DNA from: Snuella lapsa
GTDB lineage: Bacteria > Bacteroidota > Bacteroidia > Flavobacteriales > Flavobacteriaceae
DNA: 64,000 nucleotides
Reading direction: 5' to 3'
Assembly (NCBI RefSeq): GCF_039539345.1
Contig: NZ_BAABCY010000055.1
Location: 1-64,000, forward strand
Both the position numbers and the translations under genes were made by a program. This document shows positions 8,549 through 17,166 of the stretch, piece after piece; within the stretch, counting starts at the first letter, position 1, and the number at the start of each line of letters is the position of its first letter. The notes under the pieces were generated by a model, which saw only the letters and a list, made by a program, of their open reading frames with translations, was not told where the DNA came from and did no database searches.

Positions 8549-10090
8549 CTACATCTTCATTAACCAAGAACGCACATCAACCTCTTGTTTAATGATACTT
8601 CTAAGGTCATCTATTTTAACACGTTTCTGCTCCATGGTATCTCTGTAGCGAATGGTTACAGTATTATCCTCCAACGTATCGTGATCTACAGTAATACAAA
8701 ATGGCGTTCCGTTAGCATCCTGACGTCTATAACGGCGTCCCACGGCATCCTTTTCATCATAGCTTATATTAAAGTCCCACTTTAAATCATCTACAATTTG
8801 ACGTGCTATCTCCGGCAAGCCATCTTTTTTAACCAATGGCAATACAGCTGCTTTTATAGGAGCCAAAACACTTGGTAATTTTAAAACCGTTCGAGTTGTT
8901 CCGTTTTCCAGTTCCTCCTCCTGCAATGAATTAGAAAATACCGCTAAGAACATGCGATCCAAACCTATAGATGTTTCTAAAACATACGGCACATAACTTT
9001 TATTCTCTTCTGGATCGAAATATTGCAATTTCTTGCCTGAATATGTCTCGTGCTGACTTAAATCAAAATCGGTTCTGGAATGGATCCCTTCCAATTCTTT
9101 AAAACCAAATGGGAATTTGAATTCTATATCCGCTGCAGCATCAGCATAATGTGCTAATTTTTCGTGGTCATGGAATCGGTAATTGTCTTCTCCCATTCCC
9201 AAAGACAAATGCCATTTCAATCGGGCATCTTTCCAATGCTCATACCATTCCTGTTGCGTACCTGGTTTAATAAAGAACTGCATTTCCATTTGTTCAAACT
9301 CACGCATTCTAAAGATAAACTGCCTTGCAACGATTTCGTTTCTAAATGCTTTTCCTGTTTGTGCAATCCCAAACGGAATCTTCATACGCCCGGTTTTTTG
9401 AACATTTAAAAAGTTCACAAAAATACCCTGTGCCGTTTCAGGTCGCAAATACAGATCCATCGCATTTTCGGCAGAAGCTCCCAGTTTCGTCCCGAACATC
9501 AGGTTAAACTGCTTCACATCCGTCCAGTTTTTACTTCCTGTTAAAGGATCGGCAATTTCCAATTCTTCAATAAGCGCTTTTACATCGGCCAAATCTTCGT
9601 TTTCCAAAGATTTTGCCATACGCGAAAGTGTAGTGTTAATCTTTTCCTGATAACCAAGAACACGTCCGTTAGTAGACAAAAACTCCTCTTTATTAAAGGC
9701 CTCTCCAAAACGTTTAGCGGCCTTGGCTACTTCTTTATCTATTTTAGCTTCAATCTTAGCACAGTAATCCTCAATTAAAACATCTGCCCTATAACGCTTC
9801 TTCGAATCCTTGTTATCTATTAAAGGATCGTTAAAGGCATCAACGTGTCCAGATGCTTTCCATGTGGTAGGATGCATAAAAATAGCGGCATCGATACCCA
9901 CTATATTCTCATGCATTTGCACCATGGCTTTCCACCAATAGTCGCGTATGTTTTTCTTTAGCTCTGCTCCGTTCTGCCCATAGTCATAAACAGCGCTTAA
10001 TCCATCGTAGATTTCACTACTCTGAAATACGTAACCATACTCCTTAGCGTGAGCGATTACCTTCTTAAATTGATCGTCTTGATTTGCCAT
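8549..10090 (-). CDS. glyS: Glycine--tRNA ligase
   Basis: Class II aminoacyl-tRNA synthetase of the single-chain (eukaryote-like, alpha2) type that charges tRNA-Gly. It has about 513 residues. Motif 2 is visible as FRNEI followed by FRMREFEQMEMQFF near residues 255-280, and motif 3 as SIGLDRMFLAVF near residue 385. The C-terminal anticodon-binding domain is present. I start at the ATG at 10090 (MANQDDQF) rather than 30 bp further upstream, because a TAnnTTTG promoter box occupies that upstream stretch. The box sits so close to the ATG that the mRNA may be leaderless. Confidence 0.97.
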   Translation of the reverse strand: MANQDDQFKKVIAHAKEYGYVFQSSEIYDGLSAVYDYGQNGAELKKNIRDYWWKAMVQMHENIVGIDAAIFMHPTTWKASGHVDAFNDPLIDNKDSKKRYRADVLIEDYCAKIEAKIDKEVAKAAKRFGEAFNKEEFLSTNGRVLGYQEKINTTLSRMAKSLENEDLADVKALIEELEIADPLTGSKNWTDVKQFNLMFGTKLGASAENAMDLYLRPETAQGIFVNFLNVQKTGRMKIPFGIAQTGKAFRNEIVARQFIFRMREFEQMEMQFFIKPGTQQEWYEHWKDARLKWHLSLGMGEDNYRFHDHEKLAHYADAAADIEFKFPFGFKELEGIHSRTDFDLSQHETYSGKKLQYFDPEENKSYVPYVLETSIGLDRMFLAVFSNSLQEEELENGTTRTVLKLPSVLAPIKAAVLPLVKKDGLPEIARQIVDDLKWDFNISYDEKDAVGRRYRRQDANGTPFCITVDHDTLEDNTVTIRYRDTMEQKRVKIDDLRSIIKQEVDVRSWLMKM

Positions 10091-10094
10091 GCTG

Positions 10095-10102
10095 CAAAAA
10101 TA
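10095..10102 (-). promoter_or_regulatory. -7 box directly in front of the glyS start
   Basis: The minus strand reads TATTTTTG, ending five bases before the ATG at 10090. With the usual Bacteroidota distance from this box to the start site, transcription would begin at or next to the ATG. No -33 TTTG has ideal spacing. Confidence 0.45.
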
Positions 10103-10199
10103 AAAAACCGCTTCAAACAATTCGAGATGTTTGTTAAAAATTAAGTGCGAATTTGATTATTTTTTTACTTATGTTTACAAGACAGCTTATTTATAATCC

Positions 10200-10877
10200 A
10201 TGTTTAAGTCCTTAGTCAATTTATTTTTCCCAAAAGTATGCTATGCATGCCTTAACTTATTACAGGACAACGAGGAAACCGTATGTGTGGATTGTAGACA
10301 CAATTTACCTGTTACCAATTATCATTTTAATAATGACAACAGTGTTCTAAAAGTATTCTATGGCCGCGTAAAAGTGGAAAACGCCACAGCTTTGCTCCGA
10401 TTTGAGAAAAAAGGAATCGTTCAACAGCTTATTCACGGATTAAAATACAGGGGCTACGAGTCGGTTGGTGTCTTTTTAGGGCAATGGTTGGGGAATGAGT
10501 TAAAAACCATTCAGGCATACAGCACTGTTGAAATGGTTATCCCAGTACCGCTTCACAAAAATAAATTAAAAAAAAGAGGCTACAATCAGGTTGCTAAATT
10601 CGGGCAACATATTGCAGCAGTCCTTAATTGCAATTACAATGACGAAGTACTGGTAAAAATAACCAACATGAAATCGCAAGTCAACAAAAAACGGTTTGCC
10701 CGCTGGCAAAATAACGAAACACTTTTTGCCCTCCAAACCCCTGAAACTATTGAAAACAAACACATACTCTTGATTGATGACATTATAACCACTGGCGCCA
10801 CACTGGAAGCGTGTATCAATGTTTTAAATCAGGCCCAAAATGTAAAAATAAGTGTTGCGACCATGGCAATAGCCTAA
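10200..10877 (+). CDS. comF: ComF family phosphoribosyltransferase-like protein
   Basis: A 225-residue protein with an N-terminal four-cysteine zinc knuckle (C14, C17, C29, C32) and a type I phosphoribosyltransferase domain. The PRPP-binding motif reads LLIDDIITTGATLEAC near residues 190-205. ComF proteins are linked to DNA uptake in naturally competent bacteria, but in many Bacteroidota they occur without an obvious competence locus and their substrate is unknown. It is divergent from glyS and followed 81 bp later by a large lipoprotein gene on the same strand. Confidence 0.92.
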   Translation: MFKSLVNLFFPKVCYACLNLLQDNEETVCVDCRHNLPVTNYHFNNDNSVLKVFYGRVKVENATALLRFEKKGIVQQLIHGLKYRGYESVGVFLGQWLGNELKTIQAYSTVEMVIPVPLHKNKLKKRGYNQVAKFGQHIAAVLNCNYNDEVLVKITNMKSQVNKKRFARWQNNETLFALQTPETIENKHILLIDDIITTGATLEACINVLNQAQNVKISVATMAIA

Positions 10878-10958
10878 TGAGTTAACCGTTATATCTCTAA
10901 AATTATGTAGGTTTGTGAAAAATTACGGATCAGCACTTCAAAACAAAGAAACAAGTAC

Positions 10959-12569
10959 ATGAGTAAAGCACTTTCCAATGGTATTTTATTAGTTTTTATA
11001 AGTTTGGTATTTATCAATTGTGCTAACCGTGGCACTCCGGATGGCGGCCCAAAAGATGAAACGCCTCCTGTTATTATTAAATCGGAACCAGAAAATTTTT
11101 CTACCCACTTTAATGCAAAAGAAATTAAGATTTATTTTGATGAATTTATTAAAATAAAAGATTTACAAAAACAGCTTATCATATCACCTCCCATGAAAAC
11201 GCAGCCAGAAATAACGCCACTTGGGAGTGCTAGTAAATTTATTACCATAAAAATTTTCGATACGCTGCAGCCCAATACGACTTATGCGTTTAATTTTGGG
11301 AACAGTATTACGGACAATAACGAAGGGAATCCGTTTTCGTTTTACCGCTATGTATTTTCTACTGGAGATTATATCGATTCACTAACTGTTAAAGGACAAA
11401 TTGTAGATGCTTTAAAACGACAGCCCGAAACGTTCGTTTCGGTAGGCTTATACGAAGTGGATTCTACTTTTAACGACTCCATTATTTACAAACAACCTCC
11501 CAAGTATATTACGAATACTTTAGACAGTGTCACAACCTTTTCCATAGAAAATATTAAAGCTGGCAAATACATGCTTATGGCTTTAAAGGATGGTAATGGC
11601 GATAATAAATTCCAACAAAAAACCGATCAGATTGCTTTTCACAATACGTTTATCAATGTACCCACCGATTCGCTTTATACCTTAAAGCTTTTCAATGAAG
11701 CCATTGACTTTAAAGCTGTAAGGCCGCGTTTAATTTCTGGTGAAAAAATTGCCTTTGGTTATGAAGGGGATCATAAAGACATGAAAATCACCATTAACTC
11801 TGAAGTACCCAGTGATTTTGACTATAGGATCACCAAAGACCCCAAAGCCGATACGCTATACTATTGGTACAAGCCACGATTGGAAGTAGATTCTTTACTG
11901 TTTACGGTATCACACCCCGTACTTAAAAAAGACTTTACGGCCCGTATTAGTGAACAACCAAGAGACTCGCTGACCATACAATCTTATCCTTCAGGAAATA
12001 TTGGTAGCGAAGAGCCTTTTAAAATTGCGGGAAGCACGCCTTTTGTTGCTTTCGACCCTTCTAAAGTTACCATAATGGACAAGGATTCCACACTTGTTTC
12101 CTTTACTACCGAATTTGATTCTATTACAAACACCTATGCTTTTAATTTTAAAAAAGCTATGGATAACAGTTATAAAATACAAGTCCTCCCTGAAGCATTC
12201 ACAGGCTTTTTTGATGACAAAAACGACACGTTAAACTATTCGGTACGCACTAAAAAAGAATCGGATTACAGTAAATTACGTATCACTTTAAAAAACGCTG
12301 TATATCCGGTTATCGTACAGCTAACCACAGAGAAGGGCGACGTAAAATATGAACAATATGCCACCGAAAACAGGGCGTTTGATTTTCTAACAGTAGACCC
12401 TGGAAAATATTACGTAAGGGTTATTTTTGATAATAATGGGAACCAAAAATACGATACGGGTAACTATCTAAAAAAGCAACTTCCCGAACGTGTTAGCCAT
12501 TTTGAACTAGATGATGATATGCGTTCTGACTGGAATTATCAACAAACGCTTGAACTTATTCCAAAGTAA
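10959..12569 (+). CDS. Large Ig-like (Big_5 type) lipoprotein
   Basis: Predicted lipoprotein of 536 residues with a signal peptide ending at a lipobox before C21 (VFINC), then a Gly/Pro-rich linker (RGTPDGGPKDETPP). Residues about 38-135 look like an Ig-like Big_5 domain, followed by further beta-rich segments. A later module (DGNGDNKFQQKTDQIAF and, near the C-terminus, DNNGNQKYDTGN) resembles prealbumin-like or calcium-loop repeats. Proteins of this type occur across Bacteroidota as periplasmic or outer-membrane-anchored proteins of unknown role. Its 3' end overlaps the convergent nitrilase gene by 14 bp. Confidence 0.8.
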   Translation: MSKALSNGILLVFISLVFINCANRGTPDGGPKDETPPVIIKSEPENFSTHFNAKEIKIYFDEFIKIKDLQKQLIISPPMKTQPEITPLGSASKFITIKIFDTLQPNTTYAFNFGNSITDNNEGNPFSFYRYVFSTGDYIDSLTVKGQIVDALKRQPETFVSVGLYEVDSTFNDSIIYKQPPKYITNTLDSVTTFSIENIKAGKYMLMALKDGNGDNKFQQKTDQIAFHNTFINVPTDSLYTLKLFNEAIDFKAVRPRLISGEKIAFGYEGDHKDMKITINSEVPSDFDYRITKDPKADTLYYWYKPRLEVDSLLFTVSHPVLKKDFTARISEQPRDSLTIQSYPSGNIGSEEPFKIAGSTPFVAFDPSKVTIMDKDSTLVSFTTEFDSITNTYAFNFKKAMDNSYKIQVLPEAFTGFFDDKNDTLNYSVRTKKESDYSKLRITLKNAVYPVIVQLTTEKGDVKYEQYATENRAFDFLTVDPGKYYVRVIFDNNGNQKYDTGNYLKKQLPERVSHFELDDDMRSDWNYQQTLELIPK

Positions 12570-13335
12570 AGGTATCTCTGTCGTTTAGAAACTTAAACTT
12601 GTTTCTATAGGCTGTAACATGTCTTTTTTCCAAAGTAACTATTGCTGTCTGTTCTTTACCCGGACGTGTTTTTGCTATACATGCTCCTAACACGTCGTAA
12701 ACGGCCGAATGCCCCAGATATTCAATATTTACACCATCAACCCCTACTCTATTTACCCCGATGCAATAGCTCATGTTTTCAATGGCTCGTGCTTTTAACA
12801 AGGCGTCCCATGCTGCTATTCTCGGCTTAGGCCAATTAGCAACATAGATTAAAACCTCGTAATCCTCGGTATTTCTTGCCCAAACGGGAAAGCGCAAATC
12901 GTAACATATCAACGGACAGAGCTTCCAATCCTTGTAATCTACAATCACTTTTTCTGTGCCTGCCGTATAGGTTTTCTCTTCACCCACTAAAGTAAAGGTA
13001 TGGCGTTTATTGTAGGTTGTGATGGCTCCCGAAGGCTCCACAAAAAGCAGACGGTTATAATACTTTCCGTTATCTTCAATCACCAAACTCCCCATTAAAG
13101 CCGCTTTGGTTTTTAGGGCTGTTTCCTTCATCCAATTAACGGTTTCACCATGCATGGTCTCGGCAACAGCTTTGGCATTCATAGTAAAACCTGTCGAAAA
13201 CATTTCAGGAAGTACGATCACATCAACCACTTCATCGATAGCCTTTATTTTTTCTGCAAAACGACTGCGATTTTCTTTGGGATCTTCCCATACCAAATCC
13301 GATTGTACTAAAGCTATTTTTAATTGGTCTTGCAT
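12556..13335 (-). CDS. Nitrilase-family amidohydrolase, omega-amidase (Nit2/YafV)-like
   Basis: Carbon-nitrogen hydrolase of 259 residues. The catalytic triad is visible: Glu in VLPEMFSTGF near residue 44, Lys in YNKRHTF near residue 112, and Cys in PLICYDLRFPVW near residue 145. YafV/Nit2-type enzymes hydrolyse alpha-ketoglutaramate and alpha-ketosuccinamate, the 2-oxoacid amides left by glutamine or asparagine transamination. The gene starts 2 bp after the stop of the aminotransferase gene, which would make such products, so the omega-amidase assignment is favoured over other nitrilase activities. Last gene of a three-gene leftward operon. Confidence 0.88.
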   Translation of the reverse strand: MQDQLKIALVQSDLVWEDPKENRSRFAEKIKAIDEVVDVIVLPEMFSTGFTMNAKAVAETMHGETVNWMKETALKTKAALMGSLVIEDNGKYYNRLLFVEPSGAITTYNKRHTFTLVGEEKTYTAGTEKVIVDYKDWKLCPLICYDLRFPVWARNTEDYEVLIYVANWPKPRIAAWDALLKARAIENMSYCIGVNRVGVDGVNIEYLGHSAVYDVLGACIAKTRPGKEQTAIVTLEKRHVTAYRNKFKFLNDRDTFTLE

Positions 13336-13337
13336 AG

Positions 13338-14480
13338 TTAAATGGTGTTAATGATATCTGCTGCACGCTTTAAAGTATCATCGGTTTTTGCAAAACAAAA
13401 CCGTAATACATTATTATTTATTTCCTTGTTATAAAATACCGATAGTGGTATGGAGGCCAACTGTTTTTCTTTTACTAATCGCTTGGCGAGATCGACATCT
13501 CCCTCATCGGTGATAGCCGAATAGTCCAACAGCTGAAAATACGTTCCCTTGGAAGGGGTAAAACGAAATCGCGAGGTCTTTATAAGATCCAAAAACAAAT
13601 CTCGTTTTTTTTGATAAAAACCAGGCAACTCCAAATAATGATCTGGCTCATTCAGATAATCGGCTAGGGCCTTTTGGGTAGGGTGGTTAATGCAAAACAC
13701 ATTAAACTGATGTACTTTTCTAAACTCGTCCATTAAAGCTTTAGGGGCACAGCAATACCCTACTTTCCATCCGGTATTATGAAAGGTCTTCCCAAAGGAA
13801 GCAGCCACAAAACTTCGTGCTTTCAAATCGGGAAACAAACAGACACTTTTATGAGTCTCACCATCAAAAACGATATGCTCGTACACCTCATCACTAAGCA
13901 CAATAATATTTGTGTCTTTGGTCAAGGCCTGCAACTGCAACAGATCCTTTTCTGAAAAGATAGTTCCTATAGGATTTTGTGGTGTGTTTATAATAATCAT
14001 TTTAGTGTGATCATTGATCGCTTCCTTAACAGTGTTCCAGTTAACCTGATAATCCGGACCATCAAGCGTTACTGATATGGTCTTACCGCCATTCAATGCT
14101 ATAGCCGGCTCATAACAGTCGTAAGCAGGCCGAAAAATGATCACTTCATCACCCGATTTTACAAAAGCAGAAATAGCACAAAAAATAGCTTGCGTTGCGC
14201 CAGCAGTAATGGTTATGTCAGTTTCGGGATGGTAACTACTTTGATACAATACATCATACTTTTTCGCAATGGCTTCACGCAATTCCATATTCCCGGCCAT
14301 AGGGGCATATTGGTTGTACCCGGAATGCATGGCCTTTGTAACTAGATCGATCAACCTGCTGTCCGGATCAAAATCGGGAAAGCCCTGTGATAAATTTATG
14401 GCATCGTATTTTTTTGCCAGATGATTCATGACGGTAAAAATGGTCGTGCCTATACGAGGTAGTTTTGATGGATGCTGCAT
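13338..14480 (-). CDS. Methionine/glutamine-type aminotransferase (YbdL/KAT-like)
   Basis: Fold-type I PLP enzyme of about 380 residues. The PLP lysine lies in SFGKTFHNTGWKVGY, and INTPQNPIGT and LSDEVYEHIVF mark the cofactor pocket. Close relatives (YbdL, kynurenine/glutamine transaminase K) use methionine or glutamine as amino donors, including for methionine salvage from its 2-oxoacid. I chose the ATG at 14480 (MQHPSKLPR). The longer reading begins inside the upstream lhgO gene and adds residues unlike the family. It is sandwiched between lhgO (13-bp gap) and the omega-amidase-like gene (2-bp gap). Confidence 0.9.
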   Translation of the reverse strand: MQHPSKLPRIGTTIFTVMNHLAKKYDAINLSQGFPDFDPDSRLIDLVTKAMHSGYNQYAPMAGNMELREAIAKKYDVLYQSSYHPETDITITAGATQAIFCAISAFVKSGDEVIIFRPAYDCYEPAIALNGGKTISVTLDGPDYQVNWNTVKEAINDHTKMIIINTPQNPIGTIFSEKDLLQLQALTKDTNIIVLSDEVYEHIVFDGETHKSVCLFPDLKARSFVAASFGKTFHNTGWKVGYCCAPKALMDEFRKVHQFNVFCINHPTQKALADYLNEPDHYLELPGFYQKKRDLFLDLIKTSRFRFTPSKGTYFQLLDYSAITDEGDVDLAKRLVKEKQLASIPLSVFYNKEINNNVLRFCFAKTDDTLKRAADIINTI

Positions 14481-14493
14481 AGCCGTAAAGATA

Positions 14494-15729
14494 TTAATCC
14501 AGATTGAAATATACTCCTGCCTTTTCGACAATACTGTCCGCAATGGACAAACAGGCTGTGGCAGCTGGCGAAGGTGCGTTTAGCACATGAATGCTTTTGC
14601 CATTGTAAGCAATCTTAAAATCATCTTCCATACGGCCATCTTTTTTGAGTAACATGGCACGTACACCCGCTCTTCCGGGCTCAATATCGTCCATAGTCAA
14701 AGTTGGAATAAGGCGTTGTAATGTTTTTAAAAACAGCTTTTTTGAAAAGGCCCTGCGGTATTCATTCATGGCAAATCGGGTGTTATTGAGCAGTAAATTC
14801 CACGTCCCTGAGTAACTAAGCGCATCCAAAGTATCCTTTATATTAAAATCGGTCTTACCATAGCCTTCCCTTTTAAACGTCATAACAGCATTGGGACCAC
14901 ATTCCACATCGCCATTGACCATGCGGGTAAAATGCACTCCTAAAAATGGAAATACGGGATTGGGTATGGGGTAAATCAAATTCCTGACCTTATCTTTGGC
15001 CTGTTCGGTTAAATTATAATAATCGCCACGAAAACCAACGACCTTTTCACTGAGATCGACCTGGTCCTTTTTGGCCAAACGGTCGGCTTGCAAACCACCA
15101 CAAAATATTAGGTGTTTTGTTTGGTACTTATTTTTAGTGGTAACGACTAAACTTGTATTACTGTCATGAGAACAGGAAATTACCGCCTCCTCAAGAACCA
15201 ACTTACTTTCAGATTGTTGGCCTAAAACCAATTCTACCAGTTTTTCGGTAGTCCCTTTAAAATCGATAATACCGGTACAAGGCACCCAAATACCGCCAAT
15301 GCTCTTTACATGGGGCTCAATATCTTTTAGCTGATCGGCGTCGATTTTTTCAATGCCTTCTGTATGATTAGCCAGTCCATTTTTAAAGATCTTATCCATA
15401 AAAGGCAACTCAGATTCATTGACGGCAACAACCGCTTTCCCACACACCTCATGCCTTACACCATAAGTTTTGGCAAACTGCACCAACTGCTTACGCCCAT
15501 CGACACAATTTTTAGCTTTAGCCGAACCGGGCTTATAATAGAGTCCTGAATGGATAACCCCGGAATTGTTTCCGGTTTGATGTGCTGCCAGATACGCTTC
15601 CTTTTCAATAAGCAAAAGCTTCAAATTGGGGTACTTAAGCTGTAATTTATAAGCTGTCGCCGCCCCAACAATACCGCCGCCAACTATAGTAATATCGTAT
15701 GTTTTTTGAGTTTCCAAAGCTGAACACAT
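14494..15729 (-). CDS. lhgO: L-2-hydroxyglutarate oxidase/dehydrogenase
   Basis: FAD-dependent enzyme of 411 residues in the DAO superfamily that oxidises L-2-hydroxyglutarate to 2-oxoglutarate, feeding electrons to quinone in related bacteria. The N-terminal dinucleotide fold reads VGGGIVGAATAYKL near residues 17-30. A conserved HQTGNNSGVIHSG segment follows near residue 50, and PVFPFLGVHFTR near residue 258 is a family feature. First gene of the operon with the aminotransferase and the nitrilase. The shared theme is clearing or recycling side products around 2-oxoglutarate. Confidence 0.93.
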   Translation of the reverse strand: MCSALETQKTYDITIVGGGIVGAATAYKLQLKYPNLKLLLIEKEAYLAAHQTGNNSGVIHSGLYYKPGSAKAKNCVDGRKQLVQFAKTYGVRHEVCGKAVVAVNESELPFMDKIFKNGLANHTEGIEKIDADQLKDIEPHVKSIGGIWVPCTGIIDFKGTTEKLVELVLGQQSESKLVLEEAVISCSHDSNTSLVVTTKNKYQTKHLIFCGGLQADRLAKKDQVDLSEKVVGFRGDYYNLTEQAKDKVRNLIYPIPNPVFPFLGVHFTRMVNGDVECGPNAVMTFKREGYGKTDFNIKDTLDALSYSGTWNLLLNNTRFAMNEYRRAFSKKLFLKTLQRLIPTLTMDDIEPGRAGVRAMLLKKDGRMEDDFKIAYNGKSIHVLNAPSPAATACLSIADSIVEKAGVYFNLD

Positions 15730-15766
15730 TTACAGCTTGAAAGTAGTGATAATTTTAATATGATCA

Positions 15767-15847
15767 AGAGACCGTTTAAGTTTCACCTTCCCTATTCCTT
15801 TGTTTATTTCAAGAGATTTCCAATCTTTTATAGTACTTCACCTCCCA
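15767..15847 (-). repeat. Duplicated 3' gene end, partner of 17772-17847
   Basis: About 75-80 bp here closely match 17772-17847. That stretch contains the last codons and 3' flank of the lipoprotein gene at 17809-18450. It shows that part of the neighbouring unit was copied and later deleted. The match begins abruptly at CCGTT(T)AAG on the left. Confidence 0.8.
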
Positions 15848-15910
15848 CCCGCTATTTATTTTCTCTGAAGAAAAAACTAAAACCAGTAATGTTATCAATA
15901 AGAGTTTCAT
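15809..15910 (-). pseudogene. 33-codon remnant of a lipoprotein-like gene
   Basis: A short intact frame of 33 codons joins a signal-peptide-like start (MKLLLITLLVLVFS) directly to a tail (GWEVKYYKRLEIS) that matches the end of the 213-residue lipoprotein encoded at 17809-18450 (KWEVKFSKTLEIS). The middle of the gene is missing, so this is best read as an in-frame internal deletion of a paralogue. It lies at the far end of the metallopeptidase/secreted-protein array. It could in principle still be translated as a micro-peptide. Confidence 0.65.
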
Positions 15911-16007
15911 AACTAATCGTAATTTGGAGTTTAGGTTGAACTTCTCCAAACGACTTGTTCTTACTTAGGATTCTTAAAAAGCTACTCTTGAACAGCTAAT
16001 TATGTTA

Positions 16008-16526
16008 CTATTGTTTAACAGGTCTACTAAATTGTACTTCTCTTAAAACAATCTTATCATCAACGATTTCATCTATATCTATAATAAATATTAAAACATC
16101 TTGTTTCCAACTATCTTCGTCTTCAAAAGTTTTACAAACCTTTAGGTAATCTGTACTTTTAAAAAAATCAATATCCAAAACACTTATTGTTTTTAAAAAA
16201 CTAGTGTCTTTTTTTATGATAAGAGGAGGTTTGTAGTTAGAATTACTCATGTACTGGTTTTTACTCCAATTAAAATGCGAAAACCTGTATTCAAATTCAT
16301 AAAGACGCCCTTCCCTTTTTTCGTCAATTTCATAAACAAAAGAATCGTCTACAGGCAAAACGCCTTTTACAACTAATCTTTCCTTATTAATAACCTGTTT
16401 TTTCATGCCATCTTTTTTCTGGTCAAAAAGAATGTAAAGTGTATCTCTCCTATGCTGTTGTGACAAACAGCTATAAAAAGACAAAAGCAGTATGGCAAAT
16501 AACATAAATTTTTTCATGTGTTTCAT
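16008..16526 (-). CDS. Small exported protein of unknown function
   Basis: I do not recognise a named family. The 172-residue product has a signal peptide with a lipoprotein-like Cys at position 20 (SFYSC). An ATG four codons later (16517) is an equally good start. The mature part is charged and beta-rich. Its pattern (LYILF near the start, paired acidic residues, a final REVQFSRP strand) is weakly but consistently similar to the 147-residue product of 16721-17164, suggesting divergent paralogues. It directly follows a decayed C-terminal fragment of a HEAIH peptidase, as its paralogue follows a truncated one. Confidence 0.65.
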   Translation of the reverse strand: MKHMKKFMLFAILLLSFYSCLSQQHRRDTLYILFDQKKDGMKKQVINKERLVVKGVLPVDDSFVYEIDEKREGRLYEFEYRFSHFNWSKNQYMSNSNYKPPLIIKKDTSFLKTISVLDIDFFKSTDYLKVCKTFEDEDSWKQDVLIFIIDIDEIVDDKIVLREVQFSRPVKQ

Positions 16527-16621
16527 CTGTTTAAATCTTATTATTTTTATCCGTTAGGTGTAATTGTAATTCGCTATTAAACTCACTGTTGGCATCAAGA
16601 ATTGTTATGGCTGATTTCATG

Positions 16622-16700
16622 TCTAATTGCAGTTAGGGCTTTTATTAGAATTTGCCCTGTCCGCCTCATAGCTTATACTTTAATTAGTCTAATTATCTAG
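16622..16700 (-). pseudogene. Decayed C-terminal fragment of a HEAIH metallopeptidase gene
   Basis: Reading leftward, this stretch encodes a tail like YEADRANSNKSPNCN followed by a stop, closely matching the last residues of the peptidase fragment at 17167-17673 (YEAAKSNSTKTPNCN). Further upstream the frame is broken by stop codons. It is the third copy of the peptidase 3' end in this island and lies about 95 bp upstream of a small exported-protein gene. Confidence 0.65.
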
Positions 16701-16720
16701 ATTACAAAAGTTCAAAATCT

Positions 16721-17164
16721 TTATTCTGTTTCTTGTATAAAAACTACTTCAACCATATACAATTTGTTATCTGAAGCTTGCTTTTCTATAACATAATACT
16801 TTCTGTTTCCTTTTCTCAAAAAGATAGAATCTCTTTGAATACCATTATAGTTTTTAAGCCATTTTATAGTTTTTACGTTGAAGCCAAGGGTATCTTTTGA
16901 TGCAATTTGTAATCTTTTAGGATTATCTCCTTTTTCCTTGGGTGTAAAAATTATATTGTCATTTTCAAGCAAATAAATGTATTTCAGACTACCTATACCC
17001 TTACTGGTTATTTTGTCATAACCGCTATATTTTTTTGACATCAAGCTATCTTGAGCATTAAAATAAAAATAAAGAGGTTGTTCAATTTGTGATCTTCTAA
17101 CCATAAAGCTTAAGCTTAACATCACAAATAAAATACTAATTATTAAACAAATTGACTTTTTCAT
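16721..17164 (-). CDS. Small exported or membrane-anchored protein of unknown function
   Basis: The product has 147 residues. Residues 5-22 form one hydrophobic segment, a signal peptide or anchor without an obvious lipobox. The rest is basic and beta-rich (LYFYF, IYLLEND, KYYVIEK, VEVVFIQE). No known domain is recognised. It appears distantly related to the 172-residue product at 16008-16526. It starts 2 bp after the stop of the truncated metallopeptidase gene, so the two would be translated from one mRNA. The pairing resembles an effector gene followed by its protective partner, but nothing in the sequence proves this. Confidence 0.65.
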   Translation of the reverse strand: MKKSICLIISILFVMLSLSFMVRRSQIEQPLYFYFNAQDSLMSKKYSGYDKITSKGIGSLKYIYLLENDNIIFTPKEKGDNPKRLQIASKDTLGFNVKTIKWLKNYNGIQRDSIFLRKGNRKYYVIEKQASDNKLYMVEVVFIQETE

Positions 17165-17166
17165 GT

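Noticed and set aside
14481..14543. A longer N-terminus for the aminotransferase
   Set aside because: The extension overlaps the end of lhgO and is not like family members; the ATG at 14480 starts the conserved region.
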